From the NCBI GenBank assembly GCA_017433295.1, contig JAFRHL010000013.1, positions 1 to 64,000 of the forward strand: DNA of 64,000 nt, given 5' to 3'. How positions within the stretch are numbered: the first letter of the stretch is position 1; every line of letters starts with the position of its first letter. Position numbers and translations under genes: made by a program. Positions 1 through 8,679 of the stretch are shown here, piece by piece. Under the pieces are notes generated by a model, which worked only from the letters and a program-made list of their open reading frames with translations, was not told the origin of the DNA and did no database searches. This DNA is from Eubacterium sp. GTDB taxonomy: Bacteria; Bacillota; Clostridia; Lachnospirales; Lachnospiraceae.

Positions 1-258
1 ACTGATCAGGTAACCCTTATCAGCGGCGATGGCGATACACTCTTTGATGACATCCATAGCCTTGGGCAGACCCATGCTGACGATCACGATCTTGGTATCG
101 GGATCCTTGTCCTTGATTCTGGCAGCTGCCTCAAGGGCATAGCCGTCGAAAGGATTCAGGATAGCCGGAACGCCTTCACGGATCAGTGTGTTTTTTACAG
201 GGTCGATCTTGATTTCTGTTGTGTCGGGAACCTGTTTTACACAAACAAGAATATTCAT
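1..258 (-). CDS. etfB: Electron transfer flavoprotein beta subunit, N-terminal part
   Basis: EtfB pairs with EtfA to form the cytoplasmic FAD protein that carries electrons between acyl-CoA dehydrogenases and other redox partners. The 86 codons visible begin MNILVCVKQVPDT, the typical EtfB opening, and continue with LNPFDGYALEAA and the first beta-alpha units of the nucleotide-binding fold. EtfB is usually about 260 residues, so roughly two thirds lies beyond the left edge. The ATG at 256-258 is set by an AGAGGAGG site at 266-273, seven bases upstream. The gene has its own promoter and a 177-base leader. No thl, crt, hbd or bcd gene is visible, so its dehydrogenase partner cannot be named. 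Confidence 0.93.
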   Translation of the reverse strand, partial: MNILVCVKQVPDTTEIKIDPVKNTLIREGVPAILNPFDGYALEAAARIKDKDPDTKIVIVSMGLPKAMDVIKECIAIAADKGYLIS

Positions 259-276
259 AATAATTCCTCCTCTTTG

Positions 277-366
277 TTATTTACTGCGGCGCATGGTTAC
301 GCCACCTCCCTGCAGGTACAGGGATGGTGCCTGTAATAATGTTGAAACATCAAGAAAGAGTTTCAT
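277..366 (-). CDS. Possible leader peptide upstream of etfB (29 codons)
   Basis: A short open frame lies in the etfB leader and ends (TAA at 277-279) just before the etfB ribosome binding site. The full frame would start at ATG 364-366, which has no ribosome binding site. An internal in-frame ATG at 292-294 has a strong GGGAGGTGG site (302-310) and would make only MRRSK. That site sits inside a hairpin stem. The arrangement resembles a translated leader coupled to etfB, but nothing shows it is expressed. The codons could equally be chance. Confidence 0.3.
   Translation of the reverse strand: MKLFLDVSTLLQAPSLYLQGGGVTMRRSK
303..329 (-). promoter_or_regulatory. Leader hairpin masking a ribosome binding site upstream of etfB
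   Basis: Bases 303-312 pair with 319-329 around a six-base loop, with one bulged base at 325, giving a 10-bp stem in the etfB leader RNA. The stem covers the GGGAGGTGG sequence of the short leader frame. No U-tract follows, so it is not a terminator. It may tune translation or mRNA stability; no known riboswitch class was recognised. Confidence 0.4.
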
Positions 367-441
367 ATGTAAGTATTTAGGATCAGAGAACAATAAGCAC
401 AGACCTGTCCTCTAAAGCCTGTTAAATACTTGACTTGTTAT

Positions 442-470
442 ATTTTACGACATCTCATATATTTTTTCAA
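442..470 (-). promoter_or_regulatory. Sigma-A promoter of etfB
   Basis: On the minus strand TTGAAA (465-470) and TAAAAT (442-447) are separated by exactly 17 bases. Transcription would start near 435 and give a leader of about 177 bases before the etfB ATG. The rest of the 259-540 gap holds only the leader elements listed here and AT-rich sequence. Confidence 0.7.
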
Positions 471-540
471 CCAGAAAATAATAGTTTGTATAAATAACTC
501 CATTCGATTTCGATTAATTTTCATATCAATTTCGCGCGAA

Positions 541-984
541 TCATACCATGGGGACATTCAGCCGGAACATGGGCTCGCCGGCCACCAGTTCCTCACCATC
601 CTCGATATATTTATCAATGACTTCCCCGTCCCAGTTACTGGTCACTTCAAAGGTTTTTCCCCGGCTTTTCAAGGTTCCGAGCACCTGTCCGCAGCAGATA
701 TGATCTCCTGTATTGACCACACAGCTGCTTCCATCCAATGTTGTAAAATAAAAAATCCCTTCCAGAGGCGACTCGATCACTTCTTTTTTCAGCGTGGGCT
801 CTTTGCTGATCCGGGTATTGGTCTCCACATTATAATCCGGCAGTTCATCGCCATTAGCAACGACCTTATCCCCTGTTTTTGCCGCACTCATTTTTATAAA
901 AAGGTTTCCCTCTCTGTACTCAAAATCAGAAAGGCCTGCCTTTCCTACTTCACGCACCAGATCTAATAATTCTTCAAACTTCAT
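541..984 (-). CDS. Biotin carboxyl carrier-like protein lacking the biotinylation motif
   Basis: The 147-residue protein has the layout of AccB, the biotin carrier of acetyl-CoA carboxylase: an N-terminal helical segment (about 1-33), a polar linker (34-68), and a biotinyl/lipoyl-type beta domain (about 70-144) ending in GEVIDKYIEDGEELVAGEP. The hairpin that should present biotin on the lysine of A-M-K-M instead reads GTLKSRGK (103-110). A lysine is present at 106 and 110, but neither has the flanking methionines. Start chosen at the ATG 982-984 after AAGAGGT. No accA, accC or accD is next to it. It may be a structural or degenerate carrier, or be modified in a non-standard way; function unknown. 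Confidence 0.7.
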   Translation of the reverse strand: MKFEELLDLVREVGKAGLSDFEYREGNLFIKMSAAKTGDKVVANGDELPDYNVETNTRISKEPTLKKEVIESPLEGIFYFTTLDGSSCVVNTGDHICCGQVLGTLKSRGKTFEVTSNWDGEVIDKYIEDGEELVAGEPMFRLNVPMV

Positions 985-1118
985 GGATAATACCTCTTCT
1001 TTTTAATCATTCTATTAATCTCAGACGCAGGAATCTTGTAATCTTCAGTCATGAGAGGACTGCGCAGTATTCGCTTCTCTCTGACCCGGGGCGGGTGGTC
1101 GGGCGCCTGTACAAGACA

Positions 1119-1355
1119 TTACATGAAAATTCTGTGGACCGACTGACAGGGAATATGAAGCTCTGCGATCCTGTCATGCCATTCCTCATATTCATCCCAT
1201 GGCATACGCCAGGAAAGGCCGCAGCCTGCGGAGATCTGTGCGGGCAAAGGTATGATCCTCCCCGGAACCCCTGCTTTCATAAAGGTTTTTTCCGTGGCCA
1301 TGGCGTCTGTGGTGGTTTGAAAGGTTAAAATAATATATTCTTTTTTCTCTCTCAT
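1119..1355 (-). CDS. DUF3343 protein, putative Se/S carrier-like
   Basis: A 78-residue protein of the DUF3343 family, often annotated as a putative selenium or sulfur carrier. It begins with a strand-rich IILTF segment, followed by the family's PxPxxIsaGCGLSW-type stretch near residues 37-49, which carries the conserved cysteine, and a second cysteine near 70. It lies 25 bases downstream of yedF in the selenium cluster and is probably translated from the same message, although no clear ribosome binding site precedes the ATG at 1353-1355. The biochemical role is not established for the family. The 135 bases between it and the next gene contain no feature I recognise. Confidence 0.75.
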   Translation of the reverse strand: MREKKEYIILTFQTTTDAMATEKTFMKAGVPGRIIPLPAQISAGCGLSWRMPWDEYEEWHDRIAELHIPCQSVHRIFM

Positions 1356-1380
1356 AATTTAATGTAAGGATCAAAGGATA

Positions 1381-2004
1381 TCAGGGTTTAATGATCATGG
1401 ATGCCTGCATCATTTTCTCGACGATGGCATACATATTGGTGACCGATCCTACGGCCAGCTTTTCTGTCAGTCCATAATGGTTCAGGCAGGTCCCGCAGGT
1501 CAGGATCTCCACTCCCCTGGCCTCCATGGATCTTAAATCTTCCAGGGCCTGTGACCCTTCCGTACTCATTCTGGCACCGCCGTTATAAAGGAGGATCACA
1601 GAAGGCAGTTCATCCTGCTGGGACAGGGCAAAAATGAATCCCTTAAGGAGAGCCTTTCCAAGCTCATCGCTGCCTTCTCCCATTTTATCTGAGGAGATCA
1701 CCACCGTAATATTCTTTCCTGCATCCGGGAGACAGGTCACAGGTTCCTCCGGCAGGCGATTCTCCGCCTGCTCATCCGGCATGTCGGACGAAACAGTCAT
1801 GACGACACGGAACTCTCCTTCCCGGATTTTTTCAGAAAAGATCTGGTATCCTTTCTGATTTGCCATCTTAGCCAGATTCTGGACTGCAATCTCATTATCC
1901 ACCAATGTCTCCACTTGTCCGGAACCTTTTAGTTCCTTTATGGCATTCTTGGTTTTTACTACAGGGATGGGACATGCATCACCCAAAGCGTTTACTTTTA
2001 TCAT
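1381..2004 (-). CDS. yedF: Selenium metabolism protein YedF (TusA-like plus DsrE-like)
   Basis: The 207-residue protein has an N-terminal TusA-like domain (about 1-75) with the sulfur-carrier motif CPIP at 11-14. A C-terminal DsrE-like domain (about 98-200) carries a CGTC pair (C170, C173). This fusion is the form described as YedF in selenium-using bacteria, thought to help deliver reduced selenium to SelD or to maturation of selenium-containing enzymes. The start follows AGAGGA by eight bases. It lies 53 bases downstream of selD and directly ahead of the DUF3343 gene, as in other selenium clusters. The exact reaction is unknown. Confidence 0.88.
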   Translation of the reverse strand: MIKVNALGDACPIPVVKTKNAIKELKGSGQVETLVDNEIAVQNLAKMANQKGYQIFSEKIREGEFRVVMTVSSDMPDEQAENRLPEEPVTCLPDAGKNITVVISSDKMGEGSDELGKALLKGFIFALSQQDELPSVILLYNGGARMSTEGSQALEDLRSMEARGVEILTCGTCLNHYGLTEKLAVGSVTNMYAIVEKMMQASMIIKP

Positions 2005-2057
2005 CAGTTATTTCCTCTCGCAATTATATACTCCGGCATGGGGGGATTATTATACAA

Positions 2058-3095
2058 CTATCCTCTAACCAGGATCTCCGGTTTCTGTTTGTCCGGCAGG
2101 ACCATCTCCCCCACAATGGCGGCCGGCAGCCCGGCAGCCCGCAATTTGTCAAGCAGCTTTTCCGCCTGGCAGCCCGGCACCGCCATCAGCAGGCCGCCGG
2201 ATGTCTGGGGATCAAATAAAACTTCCTCCATGGCAAAACTGACATTTTCAAAACATACATTTTTACCCACATAGTTCCGGTTTTTCTGCCCGGCCGCCGT
2301 AAGAAGAAATTCATCGGCATGCTTTAAAGCTTCCTGCATGACCGGTACCCGGGCTGCTTCTATCCTGCAGGACAGTCTTCCGGAAAGCATCTCATGCAGG
2401 TGCCCCAGAAATCCGAACCCGGTGACATCCGTGCAGGCATGAATCTCATAACTGCGGCTGATCAAGGCGGCGTCCTTATTGAGGGTGGTCATGGAAGCGA
2501 TTGCCTCCTGCATGGCTTCCCGGGAAGCCTCTCCCACCCGGTTTGCCGTACATATGATCCCGACTCCCAGCTTTTTTGTGAGAATCAGTTTATCTCCCGG
2601 AAGAGCTTTGTTGTTTTGATATATCTGATCGGGGTGGATGGTTCCCATAACAGACAAGCCATATTTTACGCTGCTGTCAGCGATGGAATGGCCTCCCGCC
2701 AGGATCCCTCCTGCCTCAATGACCTTCTCGGCTCCTCCCTGCATGATCCGGCCCAGTATATTCAGATCCATATTTTCCGGAAAACATACGATATTGAGGG
2801 CTGTTTTTACCTCGCCTCCCATGGCGTAAATATCACTCAATGCATTGGCGGCGGCAATCTGTCCGAAAATATAGGGATCGTCTACCATGGGCGGAAAGAA
2901 GTCCAGGGTCTGAACAATGGCCGTATCCTCTGAAATCTTGTATACTGCCGCATCGTCTTTGTTGTCATAGCCTACCAGGAGTCTATCATCCTTATCCCCT
3001 TTCGGCAGTCTGGACAAAACCCGTGACAGGACCCCGGCACCAAGCTTTGCGGTACAGCCTCCTCCGCTGCAAAATATGATCTCTTCTTTACTCAT
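2058..3095 (-). CDS. selD: Selenide, water dikinase
   Basis: SelD makes monoselenophosphate from selenide and ATP, the selenium donor for selenocysteine and selenouridine. The 345-residue length fits. The glycine-rich N-terminus GGGCTAKLG carries the catalytic Cys14 and Lys17. [14 protein letters not shown] and the [11 protein letters not shown] stretch form the ATP/Mg-binding core, and DPQTSGGLL closes the C-terminal domain. Many clostridial SelD enzymes are selenoproteins at the catalytic position, but here the codon is an ordinary TGT. The ATG overlaps the end of the desulfurase gene (ATGA), so the two are translationally coupled. No selA, selB or selC is visible in the window. Confidence 0.95.
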   Translation of the reverse strand: MSKEEIIFCSGGGCTAKLGAGVLSRVLSRLPKGDKDDRLLVGYDNKDDAAVYKISEDTAIVQTLDFFPPMVDDPYIFGQIAAANALSDIYAMGGEVKTALNIVCFPENMDLNILGRIMQGGAEKVIEAGGILAGGHSIADSSVKYGLSVMGTIHPDQIYQNNKALPGDKLILTKKLGVGIICTANRVGEASREAMQEAIASMTTLNKDAALISRSYEIHACTDVTGFGFLGHLHEMLSGRLSCRIEAARVPVMQEALKHADEFLLTAAGQKNRNYVGKNVCFENVSFAMEEVLFDPQTSGGLLMAVPGCQAEKLLDKLRAAGLPAAIVGEMVLPDKQKPEILVRG

Positions 3096-4234
3096 AATAG
3101 TTCCTCCGCCAGTTCCTTCAGGGCATTGGCCGTCCTGCTTACCTCTTCCTCAGTATTATAATAAGAAAAGCTTACCCGCACTGCCCCCTGTCCTGCTGTT
3201 CCCAGGGCCCGGTGCATGAGGGGTGCGCAGTGACCCCCGGTGCGGACCGAAATGTCATAGTTCTCCGACAGGGCATCACCCACCAGCGCAGAATCACAAT
3301 TGCCCAGGTTAAAGGTTACGATGGGACAGCGCAGTCTCCATCTGAAATCCCCATAAACCACAAGGCCGTCAATGTCCGTGACCTGCCGGTAAAATGACCA
3401 CATAAGCCCCAGTTCCCTTTCTCTGATCACATCCATTCCGGTCTTGTTGATAAAATCCACAGCCGCTCCCAGCCCGGCGATCCCGTGGCCGTTTTGTGTA
3501 CCGGCTTCCAGGGCGACGGGCATGTCCGCAGGATGTTCTCTCTGGAAGGTCTTTATTCCGCTTCCCCCGGTAAGCAGGGGACGGACGTCCACTCCCTCCC
3601 TGACGTAAAGACCGCCGGTTCCCTGGGGTCCCAGCATGCTTTTATGGCCGGTAAAGCACAAAATACTGATCTTCATCTGCTCCACATCAATGTCAAAAAT
3701 CCCGGCAGTCTGGGAAGCGTCCACAATAAAAAGCAGGTCATGATCTGCGGCGATTCTTCCGATGGCTTTTATATCAAGAAGATTCCCCGTAAGATTTGAC
3801 CCGTGGGTACAGATGATGGCTCTGGTATGTTTTCGGATAGCTTTTGCGAAAGCCTCCGGTTCCACCATTCCGTATTCATCTGCGGGCAGCAGTGTAAGCT
3901 CCACACCTTTGGCTTCCATTTCATATAAGGGTCTCAGTACCGAATTATGTTCCAGCACCGTCGAGATCACATGGTCTCCCTTTTTAAGAGTTCCCTTAAT
4001 GGCAATATTCAGGCTTTCTGTTGAATTGGCTGTAAAAGCAATACGACTCGGATCCGTTCCGTGAAAAAAGGCCGCCAGCAGCTCTCTTACTTCAAAAACA
4101 TTCCTTGAAGCCTTAAGGGATGCGTGATTGACGCCCCTTCCTGCATTTCCCAGAGACCGCATTGCCCCTGCCACTGCCTCCACCACCGGATCCGGTTTTC
4201 TTATGGTGGTGGCAGCATTATCAAGATAAATCAT
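3092..4234 (-). CDS. Cysteine desulfurase (Csd/SufS-like, PLP-dependent)
   Basis: This class V aminotransferase-fold enzyme removes sulfur or selenium from cysteine or selenocysteine. It starts [10 protein letters not shown], binds PLP through Lys198 in FTGHKSMLG, and has the active-site Cys336 in [10 protein letters not shown]. Start taken as the ATG 4232-4234 after GGAGG; an upstream GTG at 4238-4240 is in frame but less likely. It sits two bases after the GGDEF gene and overlaps selD, so it probably supplies selenide for SelD. No iscU or sufU neighbour argues for an Fe-S role. Confidence 0.9.
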   Translation of the reverse strand: MIYLDNAATTIRKPDPVVEAVAGAMRSLGNAGRGVNHASLKASRNVFEVRELLAAFFHGTDPSRIAFTANSTESLNIAIKGTLKKGDHVISTVLEHNSVLRPLYEMEAKGVELTLLPADEYGMVEPEAFAKAIRKHTRAIICTHGSNLTGNLLDIKAIGRIAADHDLLFIVDASQTAGIFDIDVEQMKISILCFTGHKSMLGPQGTGGLYVREGVDVRPLLTGGSGIKTFQREHPADMPVALEAGTQNGHGIAGLGAAVDFINKTGMDVIRERELGLMWSFYRQVTDIDGLVVYGDFRWRLRCPIVTFNLGNCDSALVGDALSENYDISVRTGGHCAPLMHRALGTAGQGAVRVSFSYYNTEEEVSRTANALKELAEELL

Positions 4235-4236
4235 GG

Positions 4237-5328
4237 TCACCTCCGCCGCCTGTCTCTGCCATTTATCTCATAATACCTGGCTTTTGCCTTATACATCCTT
4301 GTATCTGACAATCTGGCAAAGTCCGTTATGGTTTTGTCTTTTTCTGGAAATTCAGAACAGCTCACATATCCATATGCTGTACTTAAAGGCATGTCGTTGC
4401 TGCCGGACCATTCTTCCTGGATCTTTTCAAATTCTTTTAACTGGATTTCCAGGTTCCCCTGACAAGAATCCAGGAGTACCACAAATTCATCTCCCCCGAT
4501 CCTGTAGGTCTTCCCTTTTTCGCCAAAGCACTGTTCTATGCACCTGGCCGCGCCGATGATCAGTTTATCCCCTGCTTCATGACCGCAGGTATCATTGATC
4601 TCCTTTAAGCCGTTTAAATCTATGGAAATGTAAGTCAGGTCATCCAGCAGAGGTTCACTTCCCAGTCTCTCCATATCTTCTTCATAGACCCGCCGGTTAA
4701 AAAAACCTGTCATGACATCTATATCCGCATTATCCTCCTCTTCCACGATGCGCTCGGCCAGTATCTTTTTCAGCCGGAGAAAGCTGATTCCCAGAACAAA
4801 CTGAAATACAAAAAAAATGGAAGTATTGATGATGGAAGCCAGACTGCCCGATACTGCCACGATCATGTACAGCATAAGAGTGTCCGCTATGATGGTTATT
4901 GCGCCATAGGCTGCCGGAAACATATAAAAAATCAGGGGAATGGTCAATGAAAACGTCATAAATATCGTAGAGTCTATCACACCATACTTTGCTGCGTCCG
5001 ACCAGGTGACGAGCATAGCCCAGCCAAAAAAGAAAACTGTACAAAGGGGATTCGCAATATTAAGCAGGACATAGCGATGATTAACGTCTTTTCTTACATA
5101 GAGATAAAGGAATAAATAAATCACTGCCACACTCAGCAGAGAGATATAATAAGCCCGGTATTTCCACAGATCATTTCCATACAAAGATAAATTAATCGTA
5201 GAATAGATCAGCATGACGATTTCCAGGGTACTCACCAAAGCAAGTGCTGTGAGTGAGATTCCCATAGATGAGCTGTATATTCCTGCCAGTATCCGGTTTC
5301 TTTTGTTTATTGGTTTTTTATTATCCAT
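4237..5328 (-). CDS. Membrane-anchored GGDEF protein, probable diguanylate cyclase
   Basis: The 363-residue protein has about six hydrophobic segments in residues 15-185 and a cytoplasmic GGDEF domain (about 200-355). The active-site loop is intact as IGGDEF (277-282), and the substrate-binding DLNGLKEIND stretch is present, so c-di-GMP synthesis is likely. The RxxD product-inhibition site is absent upstream of the GGDEF loop. The first ATG has only a weak GGGG-type site 6-10 bases upstream. It is in line with larB and the selenium genes, but a functional link is not evident. The membrane part resembles no sensor family I can name. Confidence 0.88.
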   Translation of the reverse strand: MDNKKPINKRNRILAGIYSSSMGISLTALALVSTLEIVMLIYSTINLSLYGNDLWKYRAYYISLLSVAVIYLFLYLYVRKDVNHRYVLLNIANPLCTVFFFGWAMLVTWSDAAKYGVIDSTIFMTFSLTIPLIFYMFPAAYGAITIIADTLMLYMIVAVSGSLASIINTSIFFVFQFVLGISFLRLKKILAERIVEEEDNADIDVMTGFFNRRVYEEDMERLGSEPLLDDLTYISIDLNGLKEINDTCGHEAGDKLIIGAARCIEQCFGEKGKTYRIGGDEFVVLLDSCQGNLEIQLKEFEKIQEEWSGSNDMPLSTAYGYVSCSEFPEKDKTITDFARLSDTRMYKAKARYYEINGRDRRRR

Positions 5329-5339
5329 TTAAGACCCCG

Positions 5340-6098
5340 TCAGTTTTTGTCTTCTCTGATACCCATCCGGTTAATCTGGGCAGCGATATATCCTGCTCCG
5401 TAACCATTGTCTATATTTACTACCGCCACGCCGTTGGCGCAGGAATTGATCATGGTAAGAAGGGCAGACAGGCCATGCATACTGGCACCGTATCCCACAG
5501 AGGTGGGAACCGCGATCACCGGTTTATCCACCAGGCCGCCGATCACACTGGCCAGGGCACCCTCCATGCCCGCCACGGCAATCACACAATTTGCCCTCTG
5601 CAGTTCCCCTGTATGGGCTAAAAGGCGGTGGATACCTGCCACACCCGCATCATAGATCCTTTCCACCCTTGCTCCGAAATACTCGGCTGTCCGGGCAGCT
5701 TCCTCGGCCACGGGGATGTCCGCAGTGCCGGCGGAGCAGACTACGATGAGCCCCTTCCTTTCTTTGCCCGGTTTCTCATATTTCAATATCCGGGATACCG
5801 GATCATATTCGATCTCGGGTATCAGGCCGGCAATCAGCTCATATTGTTCCTTCGTCGCCCTGGTGCCGAACACTTCTCCATCAGCATCATACAGGGACTG
5901 ATAAATCCGGCTTAAGAATTCATCCGGTTTGCCGCTGCAGAATACCACCTCGGGAAACCCCGACCGGATTTTCCTGTGGGTATCGAGCTTGGCGTAATTC
6001 CCCACTTCTTCATAGGGTGCCCTTTTAAAGAAGGCTTCTGTCTCCTCAAGAGATAATTCTCCCTTTTTAAAGTTTTCAAGAATCTCTCTGGTATCCAT
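5340..6098 (-). CDS. larB: Nickel-pincer cofactor biosynthesis protein LarB
   Basis: LarB carboxylates and hydrolyses nicotinic acid adenine dinucleotide to give pyridinium-3,5-biscarboxylate mononucleotide, the first step of the nickel-pincer cofactor used by lactate racemase and relatives. The 252 residues carry an N-terminal helical part and a PurE-like domain. The catalytic glutamate (E179 in AGMEG) and cysteine (C220 in NSCANG) match family positions. Seven bases separate it from the kinase gene upstream. larC and larE, which complete the pathway, are not in the window, and no racemase homologue is visible. Confidence 0.92.
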   Translation of the reverse strand: MDTREILENFKKGELSLEETEAFFKRAPYEEVGNYAKLDTHRKIRSGFPEVVFCSGKPDEFLSRIYQSLYDADGEVFGTRATKEQYELIAGLIPEIEYDPVSRILKYEKPGKERKGLIVVCSAGTADIPVAEEAARTAEYFGARVERIYDAGVAGIHRLLAHTGELQRANCVIAVAGMEGALASVIGGLVDKPVIAVPTSVGYGASMHGLSALLTMINSCANGVAVVNIDNGYGAGYIAAQINRMGIREDKN

Positions 6099-6104
6099 TC
6101 CAAA

Positions 6105-8597
6105 TTATCCCTTCTTCTGATCAATGTTTCCCGGGTCAAAGATCAATTCTTTCAGTGTCCTGAACAGATGATCCGATTCCACGGGCTTGGTAAGATGGGC
6201 ATCCATTCCCGCCTGCAGAGACCGCTGCACATCCTCGTCAAAGGCATTGGCTGTCAGGGCAATAATGGGTATTTTCCTTGCGTCCGGCCTGTCCATTGCC
6301 CGGATCGCTTCAGCCGCTTCCAGGCCATCCATCACCGGCATGCGGATATCCATCAGAATTGCCGCATAGGTGCCCGGCTGACTCTTTCCGTACAAATCCA
6401 CGGCTATCTTACCGTTTTCAGCATGGTCTGCTTCTATCCCTTCCATGGAGAGGATATCCATCATGATCTCTGCATTGATCTCCGTATCCTCCGCCAGAAG
6501 GATACGGCACTCACTGAGTGTCTCTTCCTCATCCGCTTTCGGCTCTTTCATACTGCCGGGGCCTGGGATATTATCCTCCGGGGATTCCGTGGAGTCACAG
6601 TTTTTCAGTGTAATTACCACTGTAAATTCGGTGCCGGCTCCTTTTTCCGAATCCACACTGATGCTGCCGTTCATTATATCCACGAGATTTTTCGTTATGG
6701 CCATGCCCAGGCCCGTACTGCCGTATTTATTTTTACGGCTGCTGTCCTCCTGGGAAAAGGGTTCAAATATCTTCGGGAGATACTCTTTGTCCATTCCGAT
6801 TCCCGTGTCACGTATCGAAAACTTAATGGTGGACTGGTCCTCAAATACAGCAGTCCTTTCAATGGTCATTGTGACATTTCCCGGGGCGTCGGTAAATTTC
6901 ACAGCATTGCTCAGTATATTGATGAGGACCTCTTTGAGCCTCATATCATCACCGATATAACAGTCATCCATATTGCTTATAATATGACATTCATAGGTCA
7001 GGCCCTTGTCACTGCACTGGGACATGACCATAGTATTGATCTGCTCAATCATTCCGCCGAAGGAAAACTGTTCTTTCCTCAATGAAATCTTTCCGGATTC
7101 AATACGGCTCATGTCAAGTATGTCATTGATCAGCCCCAGCAGGTGGCGGGCACTTCCGCCGGTCTTCTCCAGATATTCCCTGGTCTGGGCCGACAGATTC
7201 TCGTCATGCAATGCCAGCTCGTTCAGGCCGATAATTGCATTCATCGGGGTACGGATCTCATGGCTCATGTTGGAAAGAAATGCTGTTTTTGCCTGATTGG
7301 CTTCTTCCGCCAGGCTTAAAGCCCGGGCCAGAGCTTCATTTCTGGCCAGAGCCTCCCGCATTTCCTCATCGATCACCGTCAGGCCCAGCCCCACCGCATG
7401 GACCATATGATCATCCCGGTCCTCTGCCCGGCGCACTCCGGCCATACGAATCATCTCATAATATTCCCGCCCGTTTCTCCGGGCCAGATAACGGTAGGCA
7501 ATGATGGGCTGATCTGCAAGACTCTTACGAATATTATCCGGCTCAATAAAAATCAGAAAGCCCTCTCTGTAATTCTCCGTGACGCTGTGCATTGCATACC
7601 AGGTAAATCTCTCAAGGTAAGGAAAATGAATCCCCTCACCGGTCTGTTCCTTATCTTCCGGGTCGCTGCGGTAGCAGATCCCTTCATCCTCATCCAGGTT
7701 GACATAATATACACTCCGGTAATCAGAGGCCATGGCTGTGATCATACTGTTAGCCTGGGTGCGGGCGTGGGTCACATATTCCCGCACATCATTTTTCAGC
7801 ACAAAAATACGATTTCCCAGAACCTGGATCTCATCATCAGCCTGCATATCCTTAACCGGAGCATCCTTTCCTTCTTTTCCATCAGAAAGCTCACCGGTAA
7901 GCTCGTCCAGATCATCTGCCAGTTCTGTCAGGTTCTGATTAATCACATTCATGCGCCGGCTGTACTGACGGGAAATAAAAGCTGTAATCCCGATACCGAT
8001 GATCATAAACAGGGCGCAGGCTATGATAATGATCTTTGCATTCTTATTGAGATGGGCATCATACCAGTCAGCCTGAAAATCAGCGGCCACCACTCCGGCT
8101 ACTTTCCCCGAAGAGTCAAAAACCGGACTGTAGGCACTGTAAAAGTGTCCGAAATCATCAACATAGGACTTTTCATCCACGGTAGGGGTCCCCTGCCCTG
8201 CTTTCCGCAGTGCTTCCGTGTCATGGATCAGCTTTCCGTACTGACCCTTTTCATCCCCTGAGGGACCAATGACCACCATAAAGGAGCCATCTGCCGTCTC
8301 CCGGATAGCATAAACATACTCCAGACCGATGTTGCTTTGAAAACAGACGAGAGTATTCTTCAGCGAATCATAGCCCGGCGTTCCCCGGTCTGCGATAGAT
8401 ACCTGCTCCAGCTGATCGCCGTCCATCATATCGGCAGCAGTGTTGACCACATCCAGCATACGGCCGTCAATCAGCTCTTTCATGGCAAGCTTTGACTGGT
8501 GCATCAGAAGCGTGCCCAGGATCAGATTCATTATAAGCAATAATACAACCACCAGAAGTATAATCTTAGTCTGTAGCTTCATTTTCTTCAAAGTCAT
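6105..8597 (-). CDS. Hybrid sensor histidine kinase with C-terminal receiver
   Basis: An 830-residue membrane kinase. Residues 11-33 and 189-209 are transmembrane and enclose an extracytoplasmic sensor of about 155 residues with a Cache-like FYSAYSPVFDSSGKVAG stretch. A linker and PAS-like region (about 285-410) follow. The phosphoacceptor is His446 in MSHEIRTP. The ATPase domain shows N564, DTGIG at 597-601 and STGLGMA at 627-633. The receiver (about 697-820) has Asp750 and Lys804. No separate response regulator gene is adjacent. The ligand cannot be deduced, and the output probably passes to a remote phosphotransfer protein. Confidence 0.93.
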   Translation of the reverse strand: MTLKKMKLQTKIILLVVVLLLIMNLILGTLLMHQSKLAMKELIDGRMLDVVNTAADMMDGDQLEQVSIADRGTPGYDSLKNTLVCFQSNIGLEYVYAIRETADGSFMVVIGPSGDEKGQYGKLIHDTEALRKAGQGTPTVDEKSYVDDFGHFYSAYSPVFDSSGKVAGVVAADFQADWYDAHLNKNAKIIIIACALFMIIGIGITAFISRQYSRRMNVINQNLTELADDLDELTGELSDGKEGKDAPVKDMQADDEIQVLGNRIFVLKNDVREYVTHARTQANSMITAMASDYRSVYYVNLDEDEGICYRSDPEDKEQTGEGIHFPYLERFTWYAMHSVTENYREGFLIFIEPDNIRKSLADQPIIAYRYLARRNGREYYEMIRMAGVRRAEDRDDHMVHAVGLGLTVIDEEMREALARNEALARALSLAEEANQAKTAFLSNMSHEIRTPMNAIIGLNELALHDENLSAQTREYLEKTGGSARHLLGLINDILDMSRIESGKISLRKEQFSFGGMIEQINTMVMSQCSDKGLTYECHIISNMDDCYIGDDMRLKEVLINILSNAVKFTDAPGNVTMTIERTAVFEDQSTIKFSIRDTGIGMDKEYLPKIFEPFSQEDSSRKNKYGSTGLGMAITKNLVDIMNGSISVDSEKGAGTEFTVVITLKNCDSTESPEDNIPGPGSMKEPKADEEETLSECRILLAEDTEINAEIMMDILSMEGIEADHAENGKIAVDLYGKSQPGTYAAILMDIRMPVMDGLEAAEAIRAMDRPDARKIPIIALTANAFDEDVQRSLQAGMDAHLTKPVESDHLFRTLKELIFDPGNIDQKKG

Positions 8598-8679
8598 GGG
8601 TCTGCCCCCTTATATTATGCATGAAGATCAGTACTTTTTTATTATAATAGCACAAATTATGCCATTTTTGTGGCTTTTT

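Noticed and set aside
430-966. A 178-codon plus-strand frame opposite the biotin-carrier-like gene
   Set aside because: The opposite frame has clear family features, a ribosome binding site and an operon context.
1017-1030. Fourteen-base match AATCTCAGACGCAG shared with 55573-55586
   Set aside because: A few matches of this length are expected by chance in 64 kb, and similarity does not extend beyond it.
2058-3095. selD as a selenoprotein with in-frame TGA
   Set aside because: The catalytic position is a TGT cysteine codon and no TGA occurs in or just before the frame.
8598-8679. Promoter for the hybrid kinase from the TATTATAAT box
   Set aside because: No acceptable -35 at 16-18 bases, so it was not listed.
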